Positions 29,003 to 37,573 are shown, counted from the first letter of the stretch. The stretch is DNA of 64,000 nt from Paenibacillus andongensis (GCF_025369935.1 NZ_CP104467.1:2797001-2861000); one strand, 5' to 3'. The notes: generated by a model not told the origin, from the letters alone. Made by a program: numbers and translations.

Positions 29003-29011
29003 TGCTATGAT
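29003..29011 (+). promoter_or_regulatory. Possible extended -10 promoter for sensor kinase gene
   Basis: TGC followed by TATGAT (29006-29011) fits an extended -10 element about 55 bases before the kinase start. No clear -35 is seen. An inverted repeat GAAATC-N6-GATTTC lies near 28948-28965. Confidence 0.4.
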
Positions 29012-29067
29012 ATTTTACATCTAGGGGTGAATCCCTATTCCACAATGTGATGCGAGGTCGAGTACTG

Positions 29068-30864
29068 ATGAACCGATTCAGAAAACCATGGAGAACGTCT
29101 ACTACGCTCTACATTCTGCTGTTTACGATGGTGGTGCTGCCAATATTGACGATAAGCGTTACTATTCTGCAGGTATACAAGAGAGATCTTATCCAGCAGA
29201 CAACGGATCGAACGCTTCAGACGCTTCATGCGGTTAAATACTCCATCGAGCAGGAAATAAATAATGTGGTAACCTTCTCGGCCGCTGTCGGTATGGATGC
29301 GGAAGTTCTGGAGACTGCGACTTTGCTGCATGAATCAGCCTTGGATAATAGGCAGCCTTATTCCATTGATTTATCGAAAGCTCTGGGGAAATACAGCTCG
29401 TCCATGTCAGGCAGGGTACAGTCGATCAATTTCTTTTATAAAGACGGAGGCGTTTATTCGTACTTAAAAGATTTAGCAATAGATGACAACATTCTACGCA
29501 AAATGGATTGGTACAAGACGACGATCACCGAACAGGATCACGTTCATTTCATTGGCAAACAAAAAGGCGCGCTATACGATTCACAAGAATCTACGAGCAT
29601 TGTAACCACAATTTCGCCGAGTTATTTTCAAATGCTGCATGGGATTGATTTCATATATTTTGTGTTTAGTCGGGATCATTTCGAGAAAATGCTGTGGCAA
29701 AATCCAATCAGCGGATCATCGGCATTCCGCATCGTAACGACGGATGGCGACGTTATCGCCTCCAGCTATAACTTACCGGCAAACGAGCAAGGGATGGATA
29801 CTTCGCTAATCAGCCGCATCAACTCGCAGCGCGATGGCAACTTCGTGGACACGATACATGGGCAGAAGATGCTGGTTGCTTTTGCAACGGTGGACACTGC
29901 GAACTGGAAAATCGTGTATCAAATTCCATACAGCGAGTTGACGGCTAATTACAGCACTATTTATCGATTAGTCCTTTTCGCAACTTTCGTCGTTATCGTC
30001 GTATTCCTGATCATTTCTTTTTACCTAGTTCATAATTTAATGAAGCCTATCCATGTGTTAGTGGTGAAAATGTCGCGCGTCATGGACGGGAATCTCAATG
30101 TGAAGATCGAGGCTTCCGGCAGCGCAGAAACGATCACACTGGGGCTCACGTTTAACCATATGATGGACCAAATCAAGCTGCTTATTAATCAGACCGAACA
30201 GCAGGAGAAAGCGAAGCAGAAGGCGGAATTCGCTGCGATGCAATCGCAAATTAATCCGCATTTTCTAATTAATACACTCAATTCCATTAAACTGATGGCG
30301 ATCATTAGCCGAGTTGACAACATCCGTAATATGACTCAGGCGCTGATCCGGTTGGTATCTTCCTCCTTTAATCGCGGAGGCAGTTTGACGCTGCTTGCCG
30401 ATGAAATTGAGAACTTAAAACAGTACATTTTCATTATGGAAACACGTTACGGTAATAAATTTGAGGTGAAATGGGAAGTTGATGAATCAGCAACCTCGTT
30501 CTATGTTTTGAAGCTGCTGCTTCAACCGATTCTTGAAAATGCAATTACGCACGGTTTGGTTAGTAAAGAGACGAATGGAACAATTACGATTGCTATCCAA
30601 AAGGTGGACCAACAGCTTTGCATTATCATTGCAGATGACGGTGTAGGCATCTCGGACGAGCAGATCGAGAAGCTGCAGGACCCTGATCAGGATTATACGT
30701 TCAGTGGTATGGGCATTCTTAACGTGCATCATCGCATTGGGCTGCATTACGGACAAGACTATGGCGTAGCCATAAAGCGGTTGGAACCGTCGGGCACGAA
30801 GGTGGAAATTACACTTCCAATCATCCGAAGTCAGGAAGAAGATCGAATCGTTAGTTCAAAATAG
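29068..30864 (+). CDS. YesM-type sensor histidine kinase
   Basis: Membrane sensor kinase, about 598 residues. The first helix is at about 10-32 and the second near 305-328, with an extracellular Cache-like sensor between. HAMP follows, then MQSQINPHFLINTLNSIK (phospho-acceptor His), and HATPase with ADDGVGIS. Upstream GTG 29047 is in frame; GAGGT at 29054-29058 is 9 bases from ATG 29068, which is preferred. It lies upstream of a complete importer, and its probable regulator gene (34148) lies downstream of that importer, an arrangement where kinase and regulator flank their target genes. Confidence 0.89.
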   Translation: MNRFRKPWRTSTTLYILLFTMVVLPILTISVTILQVYKRDLIQQTTDRTLQTLHAVKYSIEQEINNVVTFSAAVGMDAEVLETATLLHESALDNRQPYSIDLSKALGKYSSSMSGRVQSINFFYKDGGVYSYLKDLAIDDNILRKMDWYKTTITEQDHVHFIGKQKGALYDSQESTSIVTTISPSYFQMLHGIDFIYFVFSRDHFEKMLWQNPISGSSAFRIVTTDGDVIASSYNLPANEQGMDTSLISRINSQRDGNFVDTIHGQKMLVAFATVDTANWKIVYQIPYSELTANYSTIYRLVLFATFVVIVVFLIISFYLVHNLMKPIHVLVVKMSRVMDGNLNVKIEASGSAETITLGLTFNHMMDQIKLLINQTEQQEKAKQKAEFAAMQSQINPHFLINTLNSIKLMAIISRVDNIRNMTQALIRLVSSSFNRGGSLTLLADEIENLKQYIFIMETRYGNKFEVKWEVDESATSFYVLKLLLQPILENAITHGLVSKETNGTITIAIQKVDQQLCIIIADDGVGISDEQIEKLQDPDQDYTFSGMGILNVHHRIGLHYGQDYGVAIKRLEPSGTKVEITLPIIRSQEEDRIVSSK

Positions 30865-30968
30865 ATCAAGTAATGGGCAAAATCGATCATTCGGCTGCGT
30901 TAAACTATCGTTTATGATAAATACAAGGTACAAACAACCTAATCGATACCAGGTGGAGGGTCAATGCG

Positions 30969-32288
30969 ATGAGCAATAGAAAATGGGTAAGTTCCTTGGC
31001 TTTGGCAGGGGTAGTGGCCATGACGGCTTTGACAGGGTGCGGCGGTACAAAGACAGTATCAACGCCTGCAAGCACAGCGCCAGAAGCGACGAAAGAAGCA
31101 GCACAGACGGCTAAGCCAACTCAACCGGTGAAGCTGAAACTCGCCATGTGGGACACGAAAGTTGATTTTGAGTATTGGACAGAGAAGGCGAAAGAGTATT
31201 CCAAGCTAAAGCCGAATGTAACTGTTGAAGTGGAAAAGGTGCCTGACAACGGAGGGCAATACTTGAAGGTTAGGTTGGCGGCAAACGATTTGCCGGATCT
31301 GATGTATCTAAAGCCGAGCCACATGCAAATCTACAAGCAGGCGCTGCTGCCTCTGGATGATTCGAATGCGGCCAAAATCAACAAATTTCCGACTAAAATT
31401 GATGGCAAAGTATTGGGTCTTCCTCTCATCTCGTTCTCTGAATTTGTTTATTTCCATCCAAGTATATTCAAAGAGTTGGGCTTGGAAATTCCGAAAACGT
31501 TTCCAGAATTCATTACTACACTGGATAAGATCAAAACGAATAGTAAATACACACCAATTTCCATTGGTGGCAAAGATGATTGGACATTCTATCCATTGAT
31601 GGAGTTCGGCCCGCATGTTTTATCTGGCGATGAGAATTATTTGGTGAATCTGGCGAAAAATCCTGCGCCATTTGGAGAAGGCAGCACTTTTGATAAAGTA
31701 GGTAAGGCGATTAAGGAAATTGCCGATAAGAAATACGCAGGTCCTGATGCGCTGTCGGTTTCGTTCGACCAGTCTACACAGTCCTTCGAAGCGAAGAAGT
31801 CGGCTATGATTGCGCTTGGCCAGTGGTACTATCCATCTTACATGGAGAAAGTGAAGACGGATGATGATCTGGGCGTGTTCCCGCTTCCTTTCCGTGATTC
31901 GACGAGTAGCGATCTGAAAGCGATGATGATGTCTGATATGAACATCGGTATTAATAAAAACACCAAAAACGCCGAAGAAGCCAAAGCATTCATGGATTGG
32001 ATGTTCAGCAAAGAGATCTACTCAGGTTTAGTTAATAAAGTACAGCAATTCTCCACGGTTAATGACATCACTGCGGATCTTCCGTTCTTCAACAAATGGA
32101 CAACGGCTAATCCTTCTAAACCGTTTGTGTATTATGGAACAGATGAGGCCTATGCAAAAGTGAGTGCCGCAGCACAATTCGATCCGAAGAAAGCCGCACA
32201 AAGCATTTTTGCTGGCAAACCGATCGATGCCGTAGAAAAAGAACTTAACGAAAAATGGAAGAAAGCTATCGACACAGCTGCGAAGTAA
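30969..32288 (+). CDS. Extracellular sugar-binding lipoprotein (MalE/UgpB-like)
   Basis: 439 residues with a lipoprotein signal ending LTGC (Cys about 22) and a Thr/Ala/Pro linker. The fold start LKLAMWDTKVDFEYW and GLPLISFSEFVYFHPSIFKELG are typical of CUT1 binding proteins for di- and oligosaccharides. GGTGGAGG precedes the ATG. A hairpin terminator directly follows, before the permease genes, so this lipoprotein is likely made in excess over the permeases. The second importer of the PL8 locus, it may take shorter or debranched products. Confidence 0.88.
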   Translation: MSNRKWVSSLALAGVVAMTALTGCGGTKTVSTPASTAPEATKEAAQTAKPTQPVKLKLAMWDTKVDFEYWTEKAKEYSKLKPNVTVEVEKVPDNGGQYLKVRLAANDLPDLMYLKPSHMQIYKQALLPLDDSNAAKINKFPTKIDGKVLGLPLISFSEFVYFHPSIFKELGLEIPKTFPEFITTLDKIKTNSKYTPISIGGKDDWTFYPLMEFGPHVLSGDENYLVNLAKNPAPFGEGSTFDKVGKAIKEIADKKYAGPDALSVSFDQSTQSFEAKKSAMIALGQWYYPSYMEKVKTDDDLGVFPLPFRDSTSSDLKAMMMSDMNIGINKNTKNAEEAKAFMDWMFSKEIYSGLVNKVQQFSTVNDITADLPFFNKWTTANPSKPFVYYGTDEAYAKVSAAAQFDPKKAAQSIFAGKPIDAVEKELNEKWKKAIDTAAK

Positions 32289-32299
32289 TGACCAATGAG

Positions 32300-32338
32300 G
32301 GGTACTATTTGAGCAAGTCGGAATAGTACCCTTTTTAT
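32300..32338 (+). terminator. Intra-operon terminator/attenuator between binding protein and permeases
   Basis: GGGTACTATT (32300-32309) and AATAGTACCC (32322-32331) form a 10-bp perfect stem followed by five T. It probably limits permease expression relative to the binding protein, or stabilises the upstream mRNA. Confidence 0.8.
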
Positions 32339-32367
32339 ATCAACTGAAGGCCTAGGAGTGAGTAGAG

Positions 32368-33249
32368 ATGAGTTATACCTTGCAGAAGAAAGTCATCATA
32401 TGGTCGTTTTTGTTCATTCCCGTTGCGCTCATGCTCTTATTCCTCATCTATCCGACATTTCAACTGTTTCGTTATAGTATAACGAATTGGGATGGATACA
32501 GTGAGAGCTTGAAGTATATCGGTTTTGAAAATTATAAGAAATTGATTTTTGATTTTCCCGATGCGTGGAAGGCTATTGGCAATAATGGGATATATTTTAT
32601 CGATCATCTACTTTTCATCCCCATTGAAGTCATGACGGCGGTACTGCTCAATCGCACCATACAGGGAAGCTCGTTTTTTCGTTTCACGGTGCTCATGCCC
32701 TATATTATTAATGGGATAGCCGTTGCTTATATGTTTAGCTACATCTATAATCCGGTCAATGGTCCACTCAATGAGCTGCTCAAATGGTTGGGTTTGGAGT
32801 CTCTCATTACGGGCTGGTTAAGTAACTTGAGTGTCGTCAATTACTCGCTGGTCGCCGTATCCTTATGGCGCTTTAGCGGTGTTCATATCATTCTGATTCT
32901 GGCTGGTTTGCAATCGGTTCCGACGGATCTGTATGAAGCTGCCAAAATGGATGGCGCCGGCTTCTGGAAACAGCTGCGTCATATCGCATTGCCCGGTATT
33001 CGGCGCGTAATGGAAATCATTTTATTCCTGAATATCTCCGGTGCGCTGCTGCAATACGATATTCCTTATGTTATGACCGGCGGCGGACCAGGAACTGCCA
33101 GTTCTACATTCGGCTTGTTTTCCTTGCAAACAGCGTTTACTTATAACAATTACGGCCTCGCTTCGGCTATGGCAGTCAGTCTTCTGATTTTGATCATCTG
33201 CTTCTCGTCTTTGCAAAATTGGCTCATTAAAGATAGGAGCGAGTCTTAA
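32368..33249 (+). CDS. Sugar ABC importer permease (UgpA/MalF-like)
   Basis: CUT1 permease, 293 residues, six membrane helices, EAA loop YEAAKMDGAGFWKQLRHIAL (about residues 190-209). The shared TAATG makes its stop overlap the next start by one base. Together with the following permease it forms the channel for the lipoprotein at 30969. As with the first importer, no ATPase gene is present, so an MsmX-like ATPase elsewhere is expected. Confidence 0.9.
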   Translation: MSYTLQKKVIIWSFLFIPVALMLLFLIYPTFQLFRYSITNWDGYSESLKYIGFENYKKLIFDFPDAWKAIGNNGIYFIDHLLFIPIEVMTAVLLNRTIQGSSFFRFTVLMPYIINGIAVAYMFSYIYNPVNGPLNELLKWLGLESLITGWLSNLSVVNYSLVAVSLWRFSGVHIILILAGLQSVPTDLYEAAKMDGAGFWKQLRHIALPGIRRVMEIILFLNISGALLQYDIPYVMTGGGPGTASSTFGLFSLQTAFTYNNYGLASAMAVSLLILIICFSSLQNWLIKDRSES

Positions 33250-34100
33250 TGGAAACATCACTTGCCGCAAGCAAACACCAATTGCTCAGTAATGTCCTGT
33301 ATTATATACTTTTTATTACGATGTGCTTGATTGTTTTTATACCGATTCTGCTTGTCGTTTTCGGCTCATTGAAGACGAATGCCGAGCTTGGGGTTACTTC
33401 GCCATTCTCCCTGCCAAGCAATTTCTTTCATTTCGAGAATTATGTAAAGGCCTTTAACGAGGGTCACATTTTACTTGGTTTGCGCAATACGTTTGTGCTA
33501 GTTGTAGTTAGTATGGTGGGTAACGCGTTCCTTGGCACGATGATTGCATTTGTGTTAAATCGTTTTGAGTTTAAGTTGAAAAAAGTGGTGCTTCTGCTGT
33601 TCATGATTTCGATGATCATTCCGACATACACAACGGAGATCGCGCGTTTTCAACTGATTCACTCGATGCATCTATACAACACATTGGGGGCTCCGCTGCT
33701 CATTTATGTGGGTACAGACATTATGCAAATCTATATTTACATACAGTTTTTGGAGAAAATATCGGCGCAGCTCGATGAAAGCGCAATGATGGATGGCGCT
33801 TCGTATTTCCGGATTTTCCGCTCCATTATTTTTCCTCTGCTGCTGCCAGCGACGGCTACGCTAGGTATTCTGAAAAGCGTGACCATCATGAACGATATTT
33901 ATTTGCAAAACTTATATATGCCGAAAAAAGAGCTGGCGACCTTGCCTACAGCGTTAATGGCTTTTGTCGGTGAACGGACTTCAGATCTAGTAGCTTTATG
34001 TGCAGGCATTATTCTTGTCCTTCTGCCCAGTATGCTTTTCTACATCGCCTTTCAACGGTTAATATTTAGAGGCTTGATGGATGGAGCCATTAAAGGTTAG
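33249..34100 (+). CDS. Sugar ABC importer permease (UgpE/MalG-like)
   Basis: CUT1 permease, 283 residues, six membrane helices. The EAA loop is slightly divergent (DESAMMDGASYFRIFRSIIF). The C terminus RLIFRGLMDGAIKG is the usual MalG-type ending. It overlaps the previous gene by one base and is followed after 47 bases by the response-regulator gene, consistent with one operon. Confidence 0.9.
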   Translation: METSLAASKHQLLSNVLYYILFITMCLIVFIPILLVVFGSLKTNAELGVTSPFSLPSNFFHFENYVKAFNEGHILLGLRNTFVLVVVSMVGNAFLGTMIAFVLNRFEFKLKKVVLLLFMISMIIPTYTTEIARFQLIHSMHLYNTLGAPLLIYVGTDIMQIYIYIQFLEKISAQLDESAMMDGASYFRIFRSIIFPLLLPATATLGILKSVTIMNDIYLQNLYMPKKELATLPTALMAFVGERTSDLVALCAGIILVLLPSMLFYIAFQRLIFRGLMDGAIKG

Positions 34101-34147
34101 CCGCAAGGCAGCTAGACAGACGAATTTCTATATGAGGGGTAACTACC

Positions 34148-35794
34148 ATGTACAAGATGATGATCGTTGATGATGAACCGTTAGTTCGTTTGGCCTTGCA
34201 TCATTTGATCGATTGGCAAGCTCTCCATATTGAAATCGTGTGCGAAGCGGGTGACGGTGTCGAGGGTCTCGCGCTTCTTAAGGCCCGTAGCGACATCGAC
34301 TTGCTGCTAGTTGATATCCAAATGCCGCGAATGAACGGCATAGAGTTATTAAAGGCACTGAATGACCCAGCTTTACCAAAGCGTCCGATTCCAGTTATCC
34401 TAAGCGCTTATAGCGACTACAGCTATGTGAGGGAAGCTTTCCTTCTCGGTGCTCTCGACTACATCGTCAAGGTGGATATGGATGAGGAGCATATTAGTCC
34501 GGTTATCGCTAAAGCCGTAGAAGAGTTAGTCCGGTTAGGTGGCGTATCGAAGATAGAGGCGAGTGAAGATGAGGACAAGCAGCTAGTCCAAGAATCGGAT
34601 AAGGAAGCGTTATTACAGAAGCTTCTTGACTTCGATCCGTACGAAGAAGCAGAATCGTTCGAACAATGGCTGTTATCAGTGAGCGGTTTGTTAAATGAAA
34701 CGAACGAGATGGCGATTGTCATTCAAATAGCACGAGCTATCGATACGACGAAGCTGCATGGTTTTATCCAACAAACGATTCAAACGGTTCTGCATGAAAT
34801 GTCCATTTTGCATGAAATTGTTCGACGGGAGGCTGGCGAATACGTCTTATTGTGTGTGTTCCCGCATGATCGCAGCGAATCGGCGATTCGTGCCCACATT
34901 CATAGCGCGATGACGATGATTCAAACTCGCCTGCTGCAATATGTGAACGCACCTATTTCGGTAGGAATAAGCGATTTGGCAAATGGCTGCAAGCAGTGGC
35001 CTCGCCTATACCAGCAGGCTAAGCAGTTGGCAGCGAAAAGTTATTTTGCCGGTTTAGGTAAGCTGTTTTATGGGGAGTCGGCGTCTCACGGTTCAGGTGT
35101 GAAAGACAAAGAGGGCCATGCGTTGTGGGAAGACTTGAAAGCAGGGAGGCTTGCATTGCTTCATGCTTTTAAGCAATCTGACGAAAGTCAGTGGGTTCGT
35201 GAGTATGAGCAATTGGAGAAACGAATGAATGATGCCAAGCAGGAGCAGCCCGACAGGGTGCGAGCTTTTTTCGTCGATGTGTTGTGGGAGCTCGGCGCTG
35301 TTCTCTATGCCAAAGGCAAACGCATAGAGGAGGTACAGCCTGCTTCTCACAATCCATTTGATGAAATTAAACAGATGGAGACGCTGGAGGAAACACAGCA
35401 GTATGTCAGACAGTTGTTACAGCGAGCTCATTCCGCTATTCACGGGAATAGCTTATTGAACGAAGCGCGCTATAGTCCTTCTATTGCTAGTGCAAAGAAA
35501 TTCCTCGATTTGCATTATCGTGAGGAAATTAATCAGTCGCTCATTAGTGAGATGGTGGGCGTGAGCGAAAGCTATTTGAGCAAGCAGTTCGTCAAAGAAG
35601 TCGGCTGCAATTTCATTCACTATTTAACGAAGCTGCGTATCGAAGAGGCGAAGCAGCTGCTCGAAAAGGGTATTAAAATTTCCGATATCTCGGAGAGAAT
35701 CGGATACCTCAACCCCGAGCATTTCAGCCGCATTTTCAAGAAGATGACGGGTTTTAGCCCGAAGGCTTATCGGGAGAGTTTGGGGAGAGAGTAG
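34148..35794 (+). CDS. YesN-type response regulator (receiver + AraC HTH)
   Basis: 548 residues. The receiver domain has acidic pair DD at 8-9 and phospho-acceptor Asp56 in LLLVDIQMPRMNG. A long middle region follows, then an AraC double helix-turn-helix at about 450-545 (DISERIGYLNPEHFSRIFKKMTG). GAGGGGTAAC precedes the ATG. Expected partner of the YesM-type kinase at 29068-30864; it would activate the importer and perhaps the PL8 lyase. Twice the length of the regulator at 5006-5755, and nearer to the family's normal size. Confidence 0.9.
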   Translation: MYKMMIVDDEPLVRLALHHLIDWQALHIEIVCEAGDGVEGLALLKARSDIDLLLVDIQMPRMNGIELLKALNDPALPKRPIPVILSAYSDYSYVREAFLLGALDYIVKVDMDEEHISPVIAKAVEELVRLGGVSKIEASEDEDKQLVQESDKEALLQKLLDFDPYEEAESFEQWLLSVSGLLNETNEMAIVIQIARAIDTTKLHGFIQQTIQTVLHEMSILHEIVRREAGEYVLLCVFPHDRSESAIRAHIHSAMTMIQTRLLQYVNAPISVGISDLANGCKQWPRLYQQAKQLAAKSYFAGLGKLFYGESASHGSGVKDKEGHALWEDLKAGRLALLHAFKQSDESQWVREYEQLEKRMNDAKQEQPDRVRAFFVDVLWELGAVLYAKGKRIEEVQPASHNPFDEIKQMETLEETQQYVRQLLQRAHSAIHGNSLLNEARYSPSIASAKKFLDLHYREEINQSLISEMVGVSESYLSKQFVKEVGCNFIHYLTKLRIEEAKQLLEKGIKISDISERIGYLNPEHFSRIFKKMTGFSPKAYRESLGRE

Positions 35795-36171
35795 ACGGCC
35801 AGCTTGTGGAGAATTTTTTTACCAATGGATCTAAAATACGTGTATTGGGCGGAATTGTTGTACATTTTACAACAATCAATGGAGAAAGACGGGAACTAGG
35901 CAGCGATTGTTGCAGATTTTATAACATCATTCAACTGAAATAATCCATGTAGAACTAAAGTGGGTGAATGAATCGAAGATCTCGATTAGGTAATAATTTA
36001 AGAGGCTGCCCTCAAAAACCACGAAATGGGTGGAAGGGCAGCCTCTTATTTTCATTTGCAAAAACAGTGCGCCGAGGATCTCTATATGTCTTCATTACGA
36101 CACTCGATAATAACGAAAGATTCAACTAAAATGTAAATAGGGGAAATCCAATAGCAGAGGAGACACAACAC
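35795..36171 (+). repeat. Non-coding interval with two copies of an AT-rich dyad
   Basis: No convincing gene in these 377 bases. A perfect 9-bp dyad, ATTGTTGTA-CATTT-TACAACAAT, lies at 35854-35876. A degenerate second copy (ATTGTTGCA...ATAACATC) lies at 35906-35928, 52 bases on, in a similar GGCRG context. This looks like a decaying dispersed repeat. A strong terminator occupies 36000-36053. Confidence 0.45.
36000..36053 (+). terminator. Strong terminator closing the PL8/importer locus
   Basis: A 13-bp perfect stem, AAGAGGCTGCCCT (36000-36012) with AGGGCAGCCTCTT (36035-36047), then ATTTT. It lies about 200 bases after the regulator gene and would work for transcripts on the + strand. Confidence 0.7.
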
Positions 36172-36816
36172 ATGCTAAAAGCATTCATTTTCGATATGGA
36201 TGGCGTCATCATTGATAGCGAGCCGATCCATTTTGATGTAGACGTGCAAACGATGAAACATTTCGGGAAGGCAATTACGCAGGAAGAGCTGGAGAAATTT
36301 GTGGGGATGACGAACCCTGAGATGTGGAAGGTCATTAAAGAAGAGTATCAGCTTCAGCAGACGGTTGCCGAGATCATCGAACATCAACTCTCATCTAAAA
36401 TAACGCTTTTACAAGGCATTCAAATCGAACCGATTGAAGGAATTAGAGAGCTGCTTACATCTCTAAAAAACAATCGAATTCCAATTGGAATCGCATCTTC
36501 GTCACCTAGGGTTTTCATTGAGGAAGTGTTGAAAAAGTTCGATCTTGTCAGTTATTTTGATTGCGTGGTGAGTGGCGAGGAAGTCAATCAAGGCAAACCG
36601 GCTCCTGATGTATATTTGGAAGCTGCCTCCCTGCTAGGTGTTGACCCAGAGGATTGTGTTGTTGTTGAAGATGCTAAACATGGTGTTGCTGCGGCCAAAG
36701 CTGCGGGTATGACCTGTTTTGGCTACGTCAATGAGAACTCGGGCCAGCAGGATTTGTCTAAAGCGGATTTCATTATCCATGCAATTAGTGAGATTAAGGT
36801 TGAAAATTTACTGTAA
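36172..36816 (+). CDS. HAD-superfamily phosphatase, beta-phosphoglucomutase-like
   Basis: Cytoplasmic HAD subfamily IA hydrolase or mutase, 214 residues. Motif I FDMDGVIIDSEP carries the nucleophile Asp and the second Asp; motif II is IASSSP; the motif III Lys is in NQGKPAPDVYL; motif IV is VVEDAKHGVAAAKAAG. The cap is helical. AGAGGAGA lies 10 bases before the ATG. Isolated by terminators on both sides. Candidate roles are beta-phosphoglucomutase or a sugar-phosphate phosphatase; sequence alone does not choose. Confidence 0.87.
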   Translation: MLKAFIFDMDGVIIDSEPIHFDVDVQTMKHFGKAITQEELEKFVGMTNPEMWKVIKEEYQLQQTVAEIIEHQLSSKITLLQGIQIEPIEGIRELLTSLKNNRIPIGIASSSPRVFIEEVLKKFDLVSYFDCVVSGEEVNQGKPAPDVYLEAASLLGVDPEDCVVVEDAKHGVAAAKAAGMTCFGYVNENSGQQDLSKADFIIHAISEIKVENLL

Positions 36817-36864
36817 GAAGAATATTTGCATACCTGGAGGGAAATATCTGGGTACAGGACATTG

Positions 36865-36895
36865 CAGAGTGGATTCATCCACTCTGTTTCTTTTT
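36865..36895 (+). terminator. Terminator after HAD gene
   Basis: CAGAGTGGA (36865-36873), loop TTCA, TCCACTCTG (36878-36886), then TTTCTTTTT. Confidence 0.85.
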
Positions 36896-36929
36896 GTTAT
36901 ATAACATTAAATATATTTCAAAATTGTTA

Positions 36930-36990
36930 TTGCATAAATGTTTTATTTAGTTATACAATATAATATATAAACTCATTCTGTATTGGTACA
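36930..36990 (+). promoter_or_regulatory. Promoter and TGTA-N4-TACA dyad before small gene
   Basis: TTGCAT (36930-36935), 18 bases, TACAAT (36954-36959). Just downstream is TGTATTGGTACA (36979-36990). The 16-base stretch ATTCTGTATTGGTACA is repeated with two changes at 37372-37387 before the glyoxylate operon, suggesting a shared operator. Confidence 0.5.
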
Positions 36991-37020
36991 ATGGTTCATA
37001 TGTTGAAGGGAGAGATGGAT

Positions 37021-37218
37021 ATGAGTAGTTTGGCATCGTCGATGGAGTTTGAAAGAAGGAAATTCACAAACCTTCGCGCTTATGATTTTCAGCGGGCTGC
37101 AGCAAAACGAGAAGTTCATAAGGAACACGATGAATGCGGTGAAACTTCTCTATATCCATTGTCTCCACTGTCTTTGACACTGTATTATGCCTTTGATCAT
37201 GATGTGGAAGTGGGATAA
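37021..37218 (+). CDS. Small hypothetical protein (65 aa)
   Basis: Unrecognised soluble protein starting MSSLASSMEFERRK. It is charged in the middle (Arg/Lys/Glu/His) and ends in a Leu/Ser/Pro-rich then acidic tail. AAGGGAGAG lies 6 bases before ATG 37021; in-frame ATGs at 36991, 37000 and 37015 are less well placed. Support for a real gene comes from its own promoter-like sequence, a good ribosome site and a strong terminator at 37251-37282. It shares an operator-like dyad with the glyoxylate operon next door, so co-regulation is possible. No function is proposed. Confidence 0.6.
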   Translation: MSSLASSMEFERRKFTNLRAYDFQRAAAKREVHKEHDECGETSLYPLSPLSLTLYYAFDHDVEVG

Positions 37219-37250
37219 TTGGCGGACTGCGCAGCTTATAAAATGAAATG

Positions 37251-37282
37251 AAAGCCTACCGAGTTTTCGGTAGGCTTTTTAT
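37251..37282 (+). terminator. Terminator after small hypothetical gene
   Basis: AAAGCCTACCGA (37251-37262), loop GTTT, TCGGTAGGCTTT (37267-37278), then further T. Confidence 0.85.
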
Positions 37283-37326
37283 TGTTGTAGTATAATAACA
37301 AAATTAATTAATTTTATAAAACAGTA

Positions 37327-37387
37327 TTGAACATTATTTTGTAATGTGTTATATATTATATAACGAAAATAATTCTGTATTAATACA
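37327..37387 (+). promoter_or_regulatory. Promoter and operators of the glyoxylate-shunt operon
   Basis: TTGAAC (37327-37332), 17 bases, TATATA (37350-37355). A perfect odd palindrome GTTATATATTATATAAC (37348-37364) covers the -10. A second perfect palindrome TGTATTAATACA (37376-37387) lies just past the expected start site. Both would suit repressor binding. Confidence 0.55.
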
Positions 37388-37405
37388 TTCGAGGAGGAAA
37401 CAACC

Positions 37406-37573
37406 ATGGATTGTCCAACATGCCAAGGTAATGGAGATTTAGAGGAAATGAGAAGCACGGATGAGCACTTTCACAAAGAGGGGGCGTCCATCCCTTTTGG
37501 TCAGGATCGTGTGCTCTGGCCAAATACTTGCCCGATTTGCGGCGGCAGCGGATTTCTAGACGTATCCTTTTAA
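37406..37573 (+). CDS. 55-aa two-CxxC zinc-finger protein (DnaJ-type CxxCxGxG repeats)
   Basis: Short gene with the excellent ribosome site GAGGAGG 9 bases before ATG 37406. The product begins MDCPTCQGNGDL and ends CPICGGSGFLDVSF. The two CxxCxGxG units (about residues 3-10 and 42-49) can bind one Zn2+, as in the DnaJ cysteine-rich domain, with a His-containing loop between. There is no J domain. Its stop is 33 bases before the isocitrate lyase start and it shares that promoter, so it is the first gene of the glyoxylate operon. It could be a zinc-dependent regulator or a chaperone-like partner of the shunt enzymes; that is speculation. Confidence 0.8.
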   Translation: MDCPTCQGNGDLEEMRSTDEHFHKEGASIPFGQDRVLWPNTCPICGGSGFLDVSF

